The notes below the pieces were generated by a model, which searched no databases, was not told the DNA's origin, and was given only the letters and a program-made list of their open reading frames with translations. A DNA stretch of 16,942 nucleotides. Origin: Bacteroidales bacterium. GTDB taxonomy: Bacteria > Bacteroidota > Bacteroidia > Bacteroidales > WCHB1-69. Positions within the stretch are counted from its first letter, which is position 1, and each line of letters begins with the position of its first letter. This document shows positions 7,720-15,698 of this stretch, piece by piece. The stretch spans positions 1 to 16,942 of the forward strand of contig JALNYF010000047.1 of assembly GCA_023229985.1 (NCBI GenBank), read 5' to 3'. The translations under genes were made by a program, and so were the position numbers.

Positions 7720-10032
7720 TTACATACCCGTAGGAATGGTCAATTGCAGACCCACTTGAATGGCGGGCAGGTCTATATTAACACTCGGCTCCTTCGATTG
7801 TTCGCGGAAGAGCGTACTCAATCGGTATTGTGCATAAACGGCAATCAAATCGTAGCCAACGCGCAGGCGCACGCCGTAATCCCACGGATTAATATAATTA
7901 TTTTGCGAAAAAATACGAATATCTGTCAGGTTCTTTTCTCGATTAACATTTTTGAGGCGATTATAAAAATTCCAGCTTCCATAAACGCCCATATCTAAGA
8001 AAACGCCGTAACCGAAAATGGATCCAGGGCATAATCTGAAACGTTGGTAAAATTCTAATTGCAAAGAACTTACACGCAAATTCTGACGTTTCCATGTGGT
8101 GCATTCTTCTGCACCGCCGTAAGCAAAATCGCGAACGCTGAACCAGGCGGCTCCGATCTCCAAACTGGTACCCAAACTATACCATTTGCAAATATTGCCT
8201 TTGAAACGCAGCCCGAAGGAGAAGTTTTCCGATTTCCCGTATTTTACACTGTAGGCATCTGGCGGCAATTGATGCGATGGCACGGCAAATCCCCAAGTCA
8301 TGAATGGCGCAAAATTGTACTTTCCCGATACCGAGTTTTTGCTCAACTTTTCCTTTTGGGTATTTCTACTATCGACCACATTTTTGCATTCTTGAATGAG
8401 ATGAGCGGTTTTTGCGCTGTTTTGCGAAAAAATGGCGGAGTCGGCAGCCGATAACCGGAACGTATAAACGGCGTCGTCGTACCAAACACGAACGGTTTTG
8501 CGCAGCAGTGCCTGTTTGTTCAGAATGAGATGATGCTCGCTTGCTGTAATTTGAAGACTCAGATAATAGTCCAAAATATGTTGCTCATTTTCAATATGAA
8601 AAGCGAGCATTTTGGAATTTCTCTCACTGTTTTCGGAGGCGTCAAGGGTAGCATCTTCCACTTGTATGGTTACAGTGGAATCCGTCTCCACAAATTGAAT
8701 GGCATGTGCCTTCTTTTTTGGAGTTGTTTTGGGATGAACGAAATAGTCGGCTTGCGGCATGCCGTAGCCGTACGTATAATCAAAGTATGGGTATCTGTCG
8801 GCGGATTTTTCGATTTCGGCTTTCATTTGCATGGCAGTCATCTGCGGGCGTGTTTGCCATGCGCATGCAGCAAAACCGGCTACCAACGGACTGGAAAACG
8901 ATGTGCCGGATGCTTTGCCCCACGAGTTATCGTGGCGTGGCATTGCCACGGTTGCCGTACCGAAAGCGCAAACATTGGGCTTCAACCGACCGTCGGTAGT
9001 GGGTCCCATTGAGGTAAATGACGACGGACTTTTCCCATCTTCATCGATGCCACCCACAGAGATAATTTTGTCCGCATCTGCCGGTGTGATCAGGGTGCGC
9101 CACGTGGGATCGTCGCCCTCGTTACCCATTGAATTACAAACCAATATGCCTTTGTCTGCGGCTATGTTCGCCGCACGGCTCACCACTGAGGTTTGTCCGT
9201 CCATATCGTCAACGTTGTATCGGTCTTTGCCGTATCCCAACGAACTGTTGATGATGTCGGCGCCGTTTTGGTCTGCCCATTCCATCGCCTGCATCCACCA
9301 AACCTCCTCTTTGGCAGGCTCCAAGTCGATTTCGGTGCGTGCCAACAGAAATTCTGCTCCGGTTGCCAATCCCAACTGTTTGCCATCATCAATGCCTGCA
9401 ATACAACTCAATACCATTGTCCCGTGCGAATTCCAACCATACACATTCTCTTTCTTGTTCGGGAAGTTGTAGGTTTTGATAATTTGATGATTCTCTCGCA
9501 GATGTCGGAATGCGGAGTGGGTGTCCACGTTCGGGAATCCGCCGTCAAGTACGGCGATGCGTTTCCCTTTTCCGTTGATGCCGTTTTCAACAAACAGATT
9601 GCCGCCCATGCGCAAAAGTTGTGGGTACAAAGTTGCGGTGTCGTCGGGTGGCAGGAAACGCTCAGAGACGTCGGTTTGGGCGGGTTGGGCTTCGGCGCGG
9701 ATGAGGGAGACCTGTTTTACAAAAGGCAGTCTTTCTATCTCTTCGATGCGAAACGAGGCAACGGCGACGGCATTGAGCCAGCGCGACATGCCAATCACCT
9801 CTTCCGATAAATCCGCAATGGTATTCACATATTGCTCATTCAACGGGAAGTCGGTGCTGTCATACAGCGAGAGCCCTTTTTGTAGGCGGCGGTCGATGGC
9901 TTTGGCATCAAAATAGGCGTATGGATCAAAATGGGTATTCGCCTTATTGGTCAGGAATACCCAATAGATATCTTGCGCATTTGAGCAAAAGAAGCTGCTC
10001 AAACACAAAATTACGAACAACATTTTTTTCAT
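7720..10032 (-). CDS. Exported subtilisin-like serine protease (S8) with C-terminal outer-membrane beta-barrel-like domain
   Basis: This 770-residue protein starts with a signal peptide (cleavage probably after SNA, residue 19) and a propeptide-like region (about 20-115). The S8 catalytic domain covers about 150-430. The triad is visible as D163 in AVLDGG, H203 in NSHGTM and S378 in GTSFSSP, with oxyanion N304 in MGNEG. A beta-rich linker (about 440-530) follows. From about residue 570 to the end the sequence alternates aromatic/hydrophobic and polar residues in about eight strands (for example FSFGLRF, SLQLEFYQRFRL, VRLRVGYDLIAVYAQYRL, IQVGLQLTI), as in small Bacteroidota outer-membrane barrels. 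That would tether the protease to the outer membrane without a type IX secretion C-terminal domain. It starts 15 bases after the cysteine desulfurase stop. The protease call is firm; the barrel is inferred from strand pattern. Confidence 0.88.
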   Translation of the reverse strand: MKKMLFVILCLSSFFCSNAQDIYWVFLTNKANTHFDPYAYFDAKAIDRRLQKGLSLYDSTDFPLNEQYVNTIADLSEEVIGMSRWLNAVAVASFRIEEIERLPFVKQVSLIRAEAQPAQTDVSERFLPPDDTATLYPQLLRMGGNLFVENGINGKGKRIAVLDGGFPNVDTHSAFRHLRENHQIIKTYNFPNKKENVYGWNSHGTMVLSCIAGIDDGKQLGLATGAEFLLARTEIDLEPAKEEVWWMQAMEWADQNGADIINSSLGYGKDRYNVDDMDGQTSVVSRAANIAADKGILVCNSMGNEGDDPTWRTLITPADADKIISVGGIDEDGKSPSSFTSMGPTTDGRLKPNVCAFGTATVAMPRHDNSWGKASGTSFSSPLVAGFAACAWQTRPQMTAMQMKAEIEKSADRYPYFDYTYGYGMPQADYFVHPKTTPKKKAHAIQFVETDSTVTIQVEDATLDASENSERNSKMLAFHIENEQHILDYYLSLQITASEHHLILNKQALLRKTVRVWYDDAVYTFRLSAADSAIFSQNSAKTAHLIQECKNVVDSRNTQKEKLSKNSVSGKYNFAPFMTWGFAVPSHQLPPDAYSVKYGKSENFSFGLRFKGNICKWYSLGTSLEIGAAWFSVRDFAYGGAEECTTWKRQNLRVSSLQLEFYQRFRLCPGSIFGYGVFLDMGVYGSWNFYNRLKNVNREKNLTDIRIFSQNNYINPWDYGVRLRVGYDLIAVYAQYRLSTLFREQSKEPSVNIDLPAIQVGLQLTIPTGM

Positions 10033-10047
10033 GGGGCTGGTACTAAG

Positions 10048-11202
10048 TTAGTTTTTTATGGCTGCGATTTCTTTAACTGCCTGAATGGCCGTATCAATCT
10101 CGGCTTCGGTATTAAAGGCACCGATACTTAGGCGTACGGTTCCGTGAAGGTCGAAGGAGCCGATGCCCATGTGCACTTTCGGGGCGCATTGCAAGCCGGT
10201 TCGGCAAGCGATGTCGTAATCCACGTCTAACATGGTGCCCACGTCGCCGGCATCAAATCCGTTAATATTAAATGAAAGCACTGGATTTTGATTTTCGGTA
10301 GAGGTAGCGCAATAAATCTTCACGCCTTCGATGGCGCTGATGCCGTCTCTCAATTTTTTCCACAATTTCATCTCTTCGTTGTGGATATTCATAATTCCTT
10401 TTTGGGTAATCCATTTAACGCCGGCGTTCAGACCTGCCACGCCGAGCAGATTCAAAGTGCCGGTTTCCAAGCGGTAGGGATACTCATCCAAGTGACCGGG
10501 AACTGCGGAGCGCACACCGGTGCCACCGTAGCGGGTATGATGAATGGTAATGCCTTCGCGCACGTACGAGCCGCCGATGCCGGTGGGTCCCATCAAGCAT
10601 TTATGGCCGGTAAATACGTAAACGTCAATGCCGTTCTTCTCCATGTCCATATCAACTGCGCCGGCACCCTGACTGCCATCTACCACAAAAATCAAGCCGT
10701 TTTCTTTGCATATCTTGCCGATTTCCGCCAAAGGTTGAATGGTTCCGATGACGTTGGAGCAATGGGTGCAAACCATCAATTTGGTATTGGATTTAATGCT
10801 CTTTTTAACATCGTCGGGGTTTACGTAACCTCTCTCATCGAAAGGCAGATAGGTCACCTCGATGAGACCTTGTTGTTCCAAGCAGTAGAGTGGACGAAGC
10901 ACGGAATTGTGTTCAAGCATGGTGGTAATCACGTGCATGCCTTTTTCTACGATACCTTGAATGATGATATTGAGGGAATCGGTAGCGTTATAGCTGAAAG
11001 TCAGTCGATTATAATCGGAACCGCCATTAAACAATTGGGTAAGCATTTTACGCGTATCGGAGACCAACTCGCCGGTTTCGATAGCGGCATCGAAGCCCGA
11101 ACGACCCGGATTCACCCCGTGTGTACGGTAAAAATGGTTCATAAAGTCGTAAACCTCAGTAGGTTTGGGAAATGTTGTTGCTGAATTATCTAAATATATC
11201 AT
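10048..11202 (-). CDS. Cysteine desulfurase family protein (class V PLP aminotransferase)
   Basis: From the ATG at 11200-11202 this is 384 residues beginning MIYLDNSATTFPKP, the usual start of the family. PLP-site residues are visible: H98 in EHNS, D175 in VVDGSQ and the Schiff-base K201 in TGHKCLMGPTG. C339 in TGLQCAPKVH is in the position of the persulfide-forming cysteine, which supports sulfur removal from cysteine (or a related substrate) rather than simple transamination. The R-x-G-L-x-C-A-P context matches the SufS-like subfamily that often stands alone, and no SufU/SufE/IscU partner gene is in the window. An in-frame ATG at 11236-11238 would add 12 residues but lies inside the promoter spacer, so it is rejected. 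The subtilase and acetyltransferase genes follow closely on the same strand. Confidence 0.88.
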   Translation of the reverse strand: MIYLDNSATTFPKPTEVYDFMNHFYRTHGVNPGRSGFDAAIETGELVSDTRKMLTQLFNGGSDYNRLTFSYNATDSLNIIIQGIVEKGMHVITTMLEHNSVLRPLYCLEQQGLIEVTYLPFDERGYVNPDDVKKSIKSNTKLMVCTHCSNVIGTIQPLAEIGKICKENGLIFVVDGSQGAGAVDMDMEKNGIDVYVFTGHKCLMGPTGIGGSYVREGITIHHTRYGGTGVRSAVPGHLDEYPYRLETGTLNLLGVAGLNAGVKWITQKGIMNIHNEEMKLWKKLRDGISAIEGVKIYCATSTENQNPVLSFNINGFDAGDVGTMLDVDYDIACRTGLQCAPKVHMGIGSFDLHGTVRLSIGAFNTEAEIDTAIQAVKEIAAIKN

Positions 11203-11227
11203 AACTTTTAATAGTTTTTTATGGCTG

Positions 11228-11258
11228 CAAAAGTACATGATTATTTTTAATTAGCGAA
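11228..11258 (-). promoter_or_regulatory. Promoter of the cysteine desulfurase-subtilase-acetyltransferase group
   Basis: On the minus strand TTCG (11255-11258) is followed by exactly 19 bases and then TACTTTTG (11228-11235) and CA. This is one mismatch from TTTG-N19-TAnnTTTG. Transcription would begin near 11221, about 20 bases before the ATG at 11202, and this settles the start codon. Confidence 0.6.
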
Positions 11259-11384
11259 AGATTTTTTTCGGGACTTTTGGTGTCGATTTTATTTTCAAAA
11301 AATGCAAAAAAACCTCCGCTATTCTGAATCACGAATATTTGTAAAATCTGTTTGTTGGAAGCGATTTTTATCCGAAATTATTTG

Positions 11385-11392
11385 TACTTTTG
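11385..11392 (+). promoter_or_regulatory. Candidate -7 element of the aspartate aminotransferase-led operon
   Basis: TACTTTTG followed by CACC is an exact TAnnTTTG match 54 bases before the ATG at 11447. No good TTTG stands 19 bases upstream. Together with the opposite-strand promoter at 11228-11258 it makes the 244-base gap 11203-11446 a divergent promoter region; I see no other structure in that gap. Confidence 0.5.
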
Positions 11393-11446
11393 CACCTTCA
11401 AAAAGAAACTTAAATAATTTATTATAAAGTAACGAAATAAAAAACT

Positions 11447-12682
11447 ATGGAAATTTTATCAAACAGAGTTCTCAACTTACCAGAATCGGAAACGTTAGCC
11501 ATGACAAGCATTGCCCGCGAGCTCAAAGAAGCAGGGAAAGACGTTATCAGTTTAAGTATTGGTGAACCGGATTTTAATACGCCGGAAGAGGTGAAAGTCG
11601 CTGCCAAACAAGCAATTGATGAAAATTGGACACACTATCCCCCTGTGCCGGGCTATCCGGAACTGAAAAAAGCAATCTGCGCCAAGTTGAAAAGAGATAA
11701 CGACTTGGAATACAAACCGGAACAAATTGTGGTATCCACCGGCGCAAAACAATCTATTTATCAAGCGGTGATGGCACTCGTGAACCCGGGTGATGAGGTG
11801 ATTATTCCCGCTCCCTATTGGGTTTCCTACAAAGCCATCGTACAATTGGCAGAAGGCACATCCATCTATATCAAAACCAAATTGGAAGACGATTTCAAGG
11901 TGACGCCCGCGCAGTTGAAAGCTGCCATCACGCCGAAAACGAAATTGATGATCTTCAGCAGCCCCTCCAACCCGACCGGTATGCTCTACACCCAAGAGGA
12001 ATTGCGTGCCATCGCCGAAGTTCTGCGCGATTATCCCAACATTTTCGTGATTGCAGACGAAATTTACGAACATATCAATTTTGAAGGACACCACGAAAGT
12101 TTGGCGCAATTCGACTTCATCAAAGAGAGAGTGATTACCATCAACGGAGTTGCCAAAGGTTTTGCCATGACCGGCTGGAGAATCGGTTTTATCGCTGCGC
12201 CCGTGGCTATTGCAAAGGCTTGCAATAAGTTGCAAGGTCAGGTGACCTCGGCTACTTGCTCCATTGCGCAACGCGCTACCATCAAAGCCATGGAGATGGA
12301 TCCCAAAAACTCTGCCGATATCATCAACATGCGGGAAATTTTCAAAAAACGCCGCGATATGGTGTTCCAACTGTTGCAAGAGGTGCCCGGCTTCAAAGTT
12401 CGTCTGCCGAAAGGCGCGTTCTACTTCTTCCCCGAAGTCAGCGAGTTGTACGGACGAAATGTTCCCGCCGATTCTGCCTTTGCTCAAACTTACAAAAAAA
12501 CGACCATCAACAATTCCACAGACTTGTGCATGTATCTGCTTTATGATGCGAATGTTGCTTTAGTTCAAGGAGTTGCATTTGGTGACGATAATTGCATCCG
12601 CCTTTCTTACGCCACTTCAGAAGATAAACTGAAAGAAGCAGTTCGCAGAATCAAAGAAGCAGTGGAAAAAATGACAAAATAA
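11447..12682 (+). CDS. aspC: Aspartate aminotransferase-type class I PLP aminotransferase
   Basis: This 411-residue cytoplasmic enzyme should exchange amino groups between aspartate (or another amino acid) and 2-oxoglutarate. Fold-type I landmarks are all present: SIGEPDF near residue 37, STGAKQ at 97-102, PYW at 123-125 stacking on PLP, N175 in SNPTG, D204 and Y207 in ADEIYEH, the Schiff-base K237 in NGVAKGFAMTG, R245 in GWRIGF, and the carboxylate-binding R385 in CIRLSYATS. The pattern fits the Ib subgroup common outside enterobacteria, whose members can also aminate prephenate, so dual use cannot be excluded. The symbol is by family name only. It leads the plus-strand run, with lpxH starting 7 bases after its stop. 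Confidence 0.88.
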   Translation: MEILSNRVLNLPESETLAMTSIARELKEAGKDVISLSIGEPDFNTPEEVKVAAKQAIDENWTHYPPVPGYPELKKAICAKLKRDNDLEYKPEQIVVSTGAKQSIYQAVMALVNPGDEVIIPAPYWVSYKAIVQLAEGTSIYIKTKLEDDFKVTPAQLKAAITPKTKLMIFSSPSNPTGMLYTQEELRAIAEVLRDYPNIFVIADEIYEHINFEGHHESLAQFDFIKERVITINGVAKGFAMTGWRIGFIAAPVAIAKACNKLQGQVTSATCSIAQRATIKAMEMDPKNSADIINMREIFKKRRDMVFQLLQEVPGFKVRLPKGAFYFFPEVSELYGRNVPADSAFAQTYKKTTINNSTDLCMYLLYDANVALVQGVAFGDDNCIRLSYATSEDKLKEAVRRIKEAVEKMTK

Positions 12683-12689
12683 TCCTATT

Positions 12690-13463
12690 ATGCCGCTCTT
12701 TCAAAACCCCATTCCCATCGAAGGAACCGCCTATTTCGCGTCCGATTTTCATTTCGGAACACCGACTATTGAATGTAGTCAGGAACGCGAATTGCTGGTT
12801 ATTAAATGGTTAGATGAGATTATGAAAGACGCAGACTATCTGTTCCTTTTGGGCGACATCTTTGATTTCTGGTTCGAGTACAAAGATGTTGTCCCACGCG
12901 GCTATTTCAGATTCTTCGCCAAATTGGCGGAATTGCACGATAAAGGCATTAAAATCTACTATTTCACGGGAAATCACGACATGTGGGTGAACAACTATTT
13001 CTCCCAAGAAATGGGAATGACCGTTTTTACGAAACAACAGCCGTTTCTCATCAACGGGAAAAAATGTATGGTCGGTCACGGCGACGGATTGGATCCGAAA
13101 GACAAAGGTTATTTGTTCATCAAGAAACTGTTTGCTTTTCGTCCGAACCGGATGCTTTACGCTTCCCTTCACCCGCGCATTGCCTTTGGCATTGCCCGCT
13201 TTTTCTCCAAAAGTAGCAGAAATGCCAATGGAAAACGCGAAAATCAGTATAAAAGTGCCAAAATAGAGAGCATTATTCCCTATATCCTCCAAACTGCCCA
13301 AACCGAAAATATCGATTGTTTTATTTACGGACATCGGCACATGCCGTCGGAATCTACTTATGATAATAATGTAAAGTATTTTAATATAGGAGATTGGTTG
13401 TCTCATTACTCCTATTTGCGCTGGTCACCGACCTCAGTTTCCCTACAATTTTTTAAATCTTAA
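12690..13463 (+). CDS. lpxH: UDP-2,3-diacylglucosamine diphosphatase LpxH
   Basis: This 257-residue calcineurin-like phosphoesterase should cleave UDP-2,3-diacylglucosamine to lipid X and UMP, the fourth step of lipid A synthesis, at the inner face of the inner membrane. The metal ligands are all visible: D19 and H21 (SDFHFG), D56 (LGDIFDFW), N95 and H96 (TGNHD), H130 (GHGDG), and H215 and H217 (GHRHMP). The basic, hydrophobic helical part at about 135-180 corresponds to the lipid-binding cap. The length is slightly above the 240 residues of E. coli LpxH. The start gives a short N-terminal lead before the first strand. The downstream era gene begins 2 bases after its stop, so the two are surely co-transcribed. 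Confidence 0.88.
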   Translation: MPLFQNPIPIEGTAYFASDFHFGTPTIECSQERELLVIKWLDEIMKDADYLFLLGDIFDFWFEYKDVVPRGYFRFFAKLAELHDKGIKIYYFTGNHDMWVNNYFSQEMGMTVFTKQQPFLINGKKCMVGHGDGLDPKDKGYLFIKKLFAFRPNRMLYASLHPRIAFGIARFFSKSSRNANGKRENQYKSAKIESIIPYILQTAQTENIDCFIYGHRHMPSESTYDNNVKYFNIGDWLSHYSYLRWSPTSVSLQFFKS

Positions 13464-13465
13464 AT

Positions 13466-14353
13466 ATGGAAATAAACAGTACGCATCGTGCCGGTTTTGT
13501 CAATATTATTGGAAATCCCAATGTGGGGAAAAGTACGCTCATGAATTGCTTGGTCGGGGAGTCTTTGTCGATCATTACTTGCAAGGCACAAACTACGCGC
13601 CACCGCATCAAGGGCATTGTGGATGGGGAGGATTTTCAAATCGTCTATTCCGACCTTCCGGGAATCTTAACACCTGCTTACAAAATGCAGGAAATGATGA
13701 TGCGTTTTGTAAGCGAATCATTGCGCGATGCCGACCTCATTCTCTATATGGTAGAGTGCGGGGAATCAAAATATAATGAGGAAATTATTGAAAAATTAAA
13801 ATTGATCAATACTCCTATTTTATTGATTATTAATAAAATAGATAATCATTCGCCGGAAGATATTGCCGCTACGGTCGCTCATTGGACTGCCTTGCTCCCG
13901 CAAGCTGAAGTCGTGCAAATTTCAGCGTTACAGCGATTGAATCTGGATGTTTTGCGTCAAAAAATTGTTGAAAAATTGCCGTTTTGTCCGCCATATTTCC
14001 CAAAAGATCAGCTTACCGACCGCCCAATCCGTTTTTTTGTATCGGAAATGATACGCGAAAAAATTCTGTTGCTTTATAAAAAGGAAATTCCTTACAGCGT
14101 GGAAGTGGTGGTTGAGCAATATAAAGAAGATGAAAGTATGGTGCATATTGGGGCTATGTTGTATGTGGAACGGGAAACGCAAAAAGCCATTATCATCGGA
14201 AATAAAGGGCAGGCAATCAAGCAATTAGGAATCGATTCGCGTCAGGCAATTGAAGATTTTTTGGGCAAACATGTCTATTTGGACCTTTCGGTGAAAGTGC
14301 TGAAAGATTGGCGAAACAGTGATTTGATTATGAAACGTTTTGGCTATGCATAA
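13466..14353 (+). CDS. era: GTPase Era
   Basis: Era is a GTP-binding protein that binds the 3' end of 16S rRNA and helps mature the 30S subunit. At 295 residues it has the normal length. The N-terminal GTPase domain shows G1 GNPNVGKS (16-23), the G2 threonines in AQTTRHR (41-47), G3 DLPG (63-66), G4 NKID (123-126) and G5 SAL (153-155). The C-terminal KH RNA-binding domain has its GxxG loop in IIGNKGQAIKQLG (about 243-255) and ends near KDWRNS. G3 has leucine where DTPG is usual; the D and G that contact magnesium and gamma-phosphate are kept. The gene lies between lpxH (2-base gap) and folD (22-base gap). Confidence 0.95.
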   Translation: MEINSTHRAGFVNIIGNPNVGKSTLMNCLVGESLSIITCKAQTTRHRIKGIVDGEDFQIVYSDLPGILTPAYKMQEMMMRFVSESLRDADLILYMVECGESKYNEEIIEKLKLINTPILLIINKIDNHSPEDIAATVAHWTALLPQAEVVQISALQRLNLDVLRQKIVEKLPFCPPYFPKDQLTDRPIRFFVSEMIREKILLLYKKEIPYSVEVVVEQYKEDESMVHIGAMLYVERETQKAIIIGNKGQAIKQLGIDSRQAIEDFLGKHVYLDLSVKVLKDWRNSDLIMKRFGYA

Positions 14354-14375
14354 TATTTAAAATCAATTTATTAAG

Positions 14376-15257
14376 ATGAAAATTATTGACGGAAAACAAA
14401 TATCTGTTGAGATAAAAAAAGAAATTGTCGAAAAAATTAATTCCGACTTGAATAAGGGCATTCGCGAACCGCACTTGGCTGCTATTATCGTGGGCGAAGA
14501 TGGTGCCTCCAAAACCTATATCGACAGCATACGCCGAGTCTGCACGGAAGTCGGCTTTCTCGTTTCTATCTATCAACATTCGCCAACTGTTACTGAAGAA
14601 GAGTTGCTAAGTTGCATCGATTTTTTGAATCGTGATGATGAAGTGGATGGTTACATCATTCAAATGCCGTTGCCGAAGCATATTTCTATGGAACACGTCA
14701 TTGCTCACGTGGATCCGAAAAAAGATGTGGATTGTTTTCACCCGATTAATTATGGAAAATTATTGTTGGGGGAAGCAGCGTTTCTTCCTGCAACTCCTTA
14801 TGGCACAATGGAATTACTTAAACGATCCGGTATTCAGGTGGCAGGCAAACATTGTGTCGTATTAGGCAGAAGCAATATCGTGGGCAAACCGCTGGCAATG
14901 TTGTTGGCAGAAAAATCCGAACAAGGCAATGCGACCGTTACCATTTGTCACAGTCATACGGCAAATTTGAAAGAAATTTGTGCTTCGGCAGATGTGTTGT
15001 TAGTGGCGATTGGCAAACCGGAAATGATTACAGCAGAGTATGTTAAGAAAGGTGCCGTGGTCATAGATATTGGGATTCATCGCATTCCCGACAGCACGAC
15101 AGAAAAAGGGTATCGCATTTGTGGCGATGTAAAATATGACGAAGTTGCGCCGCAATGCAGTGCCATTACTCCAGTCCCGGGCGGCGTGGGTCCTATGACG
15201 ATGGTGTGTCTGTTGCTGAATACCATGAAAGCCGCTCAATTAAATCGAAAAGAATAA
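14376..15257 (+). CDS. folD: Bifunctional methylenetetrahydrofolate dehydrogenase/cyclohydrolase FolD, catalytic Lys replaced
   Basis: FolD interconverts 5,10-methylene-, 5,10-methenyl- and 10-formyl-tetrahydrofolate in the cytoplasm. The 293-residue length is normal. Folate-site elements are visible: Y48 in SKTYID, Q96 in GYIIQMPLPKH and D119 in KKDVDCFHPIN. The NADP-site motif GRSNIVGKP (164-172) and PVPGGVGPMT (266-275) are intact. The odd point is position 52. The family motif YxxxK supplies the catalytic lysine (K54 in E. coli, K56 in human MTHFD1), but here it reads YIDSI, with codon ATA at 14529-14531. The usual DVDG is also DVDC. Known family chemistry predicts loss or weakening of the cyclohydrolase step. 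The frame is otherwise intact and there is no sign of decay. Confidence 0.92.
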   Translation: MKIIDGKQISVEIKKEIVEKINSDLNKGIREPHLAAIIVGEDGASKTYIDSIRRVCTEVGFLVSIYQHSPTVTEEELLSCIDFLNRDDEVDGYIIQMPLPKHISMEHVIAHVDPKKDVDCFHPINYGKLLLGEAAFLPATPYGTMELLKRSGIQVAGKHCVVLGRSNIVGKPLAMLLAEKSEQGNATVTICHSHTANLKEICASADVLLVAIGKPEMITAEYVKKGAVVIDIGIHRIPDSTTEKGYRICGDVKYDEVAPQCSAITPVPGGVGPMTMVCLLLNTMKAAQLNRKE

Positions 15258-15258
15258 A

Positions 15259-15666
15259 ATGGAATCACTTAATACACGTATTGACAAATGGTTATGGGAA
15301 GTGCGGCTCTTTAAAACCCGCTCTATGGCAACCGATGCGTGCAACGCCGGCAAAGTAAAAATGAACGGCACCAATGTCAAGCCTTCCAAAAATGTGAAGA
15401 CCGATGAGGTTTATCTGGTCAGAATCGGACAGTTGGAAAAGACCGTGCAAGTAGTTGATGCACCGAAAAGTAGGGTAGGGGCAGCCTTGGTGCCGCAGTA
15501 TTATGTTGACAAAACTCCGGACGATGAGTACGAAAGAGTGAAGATGTTGCGCACCCGTTTTGAATTTCGTGAACATGGCGAAGGCCGACCCACCAAACGC
15601 GACCGCCGCCAAATAGAATATATTAAAGATTTCTACGGAATGGATGATGATAATTCCTTCGAATAA
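15259..15666 (+). CDS. hslR: S4-domain RNA-binding protein, Hsp15-like
   Basis: This 135-residue protein has an S4 RNA-binding fold at its N terminus (about 7-55, RIDKWLWEVRLFKTRS through GKVKMNG and VKTDE). The C-terminal part is basic and Arg/Lys-rich (RPTKRDRRQIEY near 115). Length and domain order match E. coli Hsp15 (133 residues), which binds 50S subunits carrying stalled peptidyl-tRNA and helps recycle them. Function is transferred by similarity. The ATG at 15259 stands one base after the folD stop, so translation is likely coupled. The gene symbol is by analogy with E. coli. Confidence 0.85.
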   Translation: MESLNTRIDKWLWEVRLFKTRSMATDACNAGKVKMNGTNVKPSKNVKTDEVYLVRIGQLEKTVQVVDAPKSRVGAALVPQYYVDKTPDDEYERVKMLRTRFEFREHGEGRPTKRDRRQIEYIKDFYGMDDDNSFE

Positions 15667-15698
15667 ACATAATTTACTGATTATTAAATATATATAAA

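Noticed and set aside
10288..11184. 298-codon open frame on the plus strand opposite the cysteine desulfurase gene
   Set aside because: It lies wholly antisense to a gene with all PLP motifs, and its translation shows no recognisable domain; it is a shadow of codon bias.
11203..11238. Upstream ATG that would lengthen the cysteine desulfurase by 12 residues
   Set aside because: It falls in the spacer between the -33 and -7 boxes, so it would not be transcribed. MIYLDNSATT is the normal family start.
11552..12487. 311-codon open frame on the minus strand opposite the aspartate aminotransferase gene
   Set aside because: It is antisense to a clear enzyme gene; the translation is rich in F, H and G without motifs, typical of a reverse-frame shadow.
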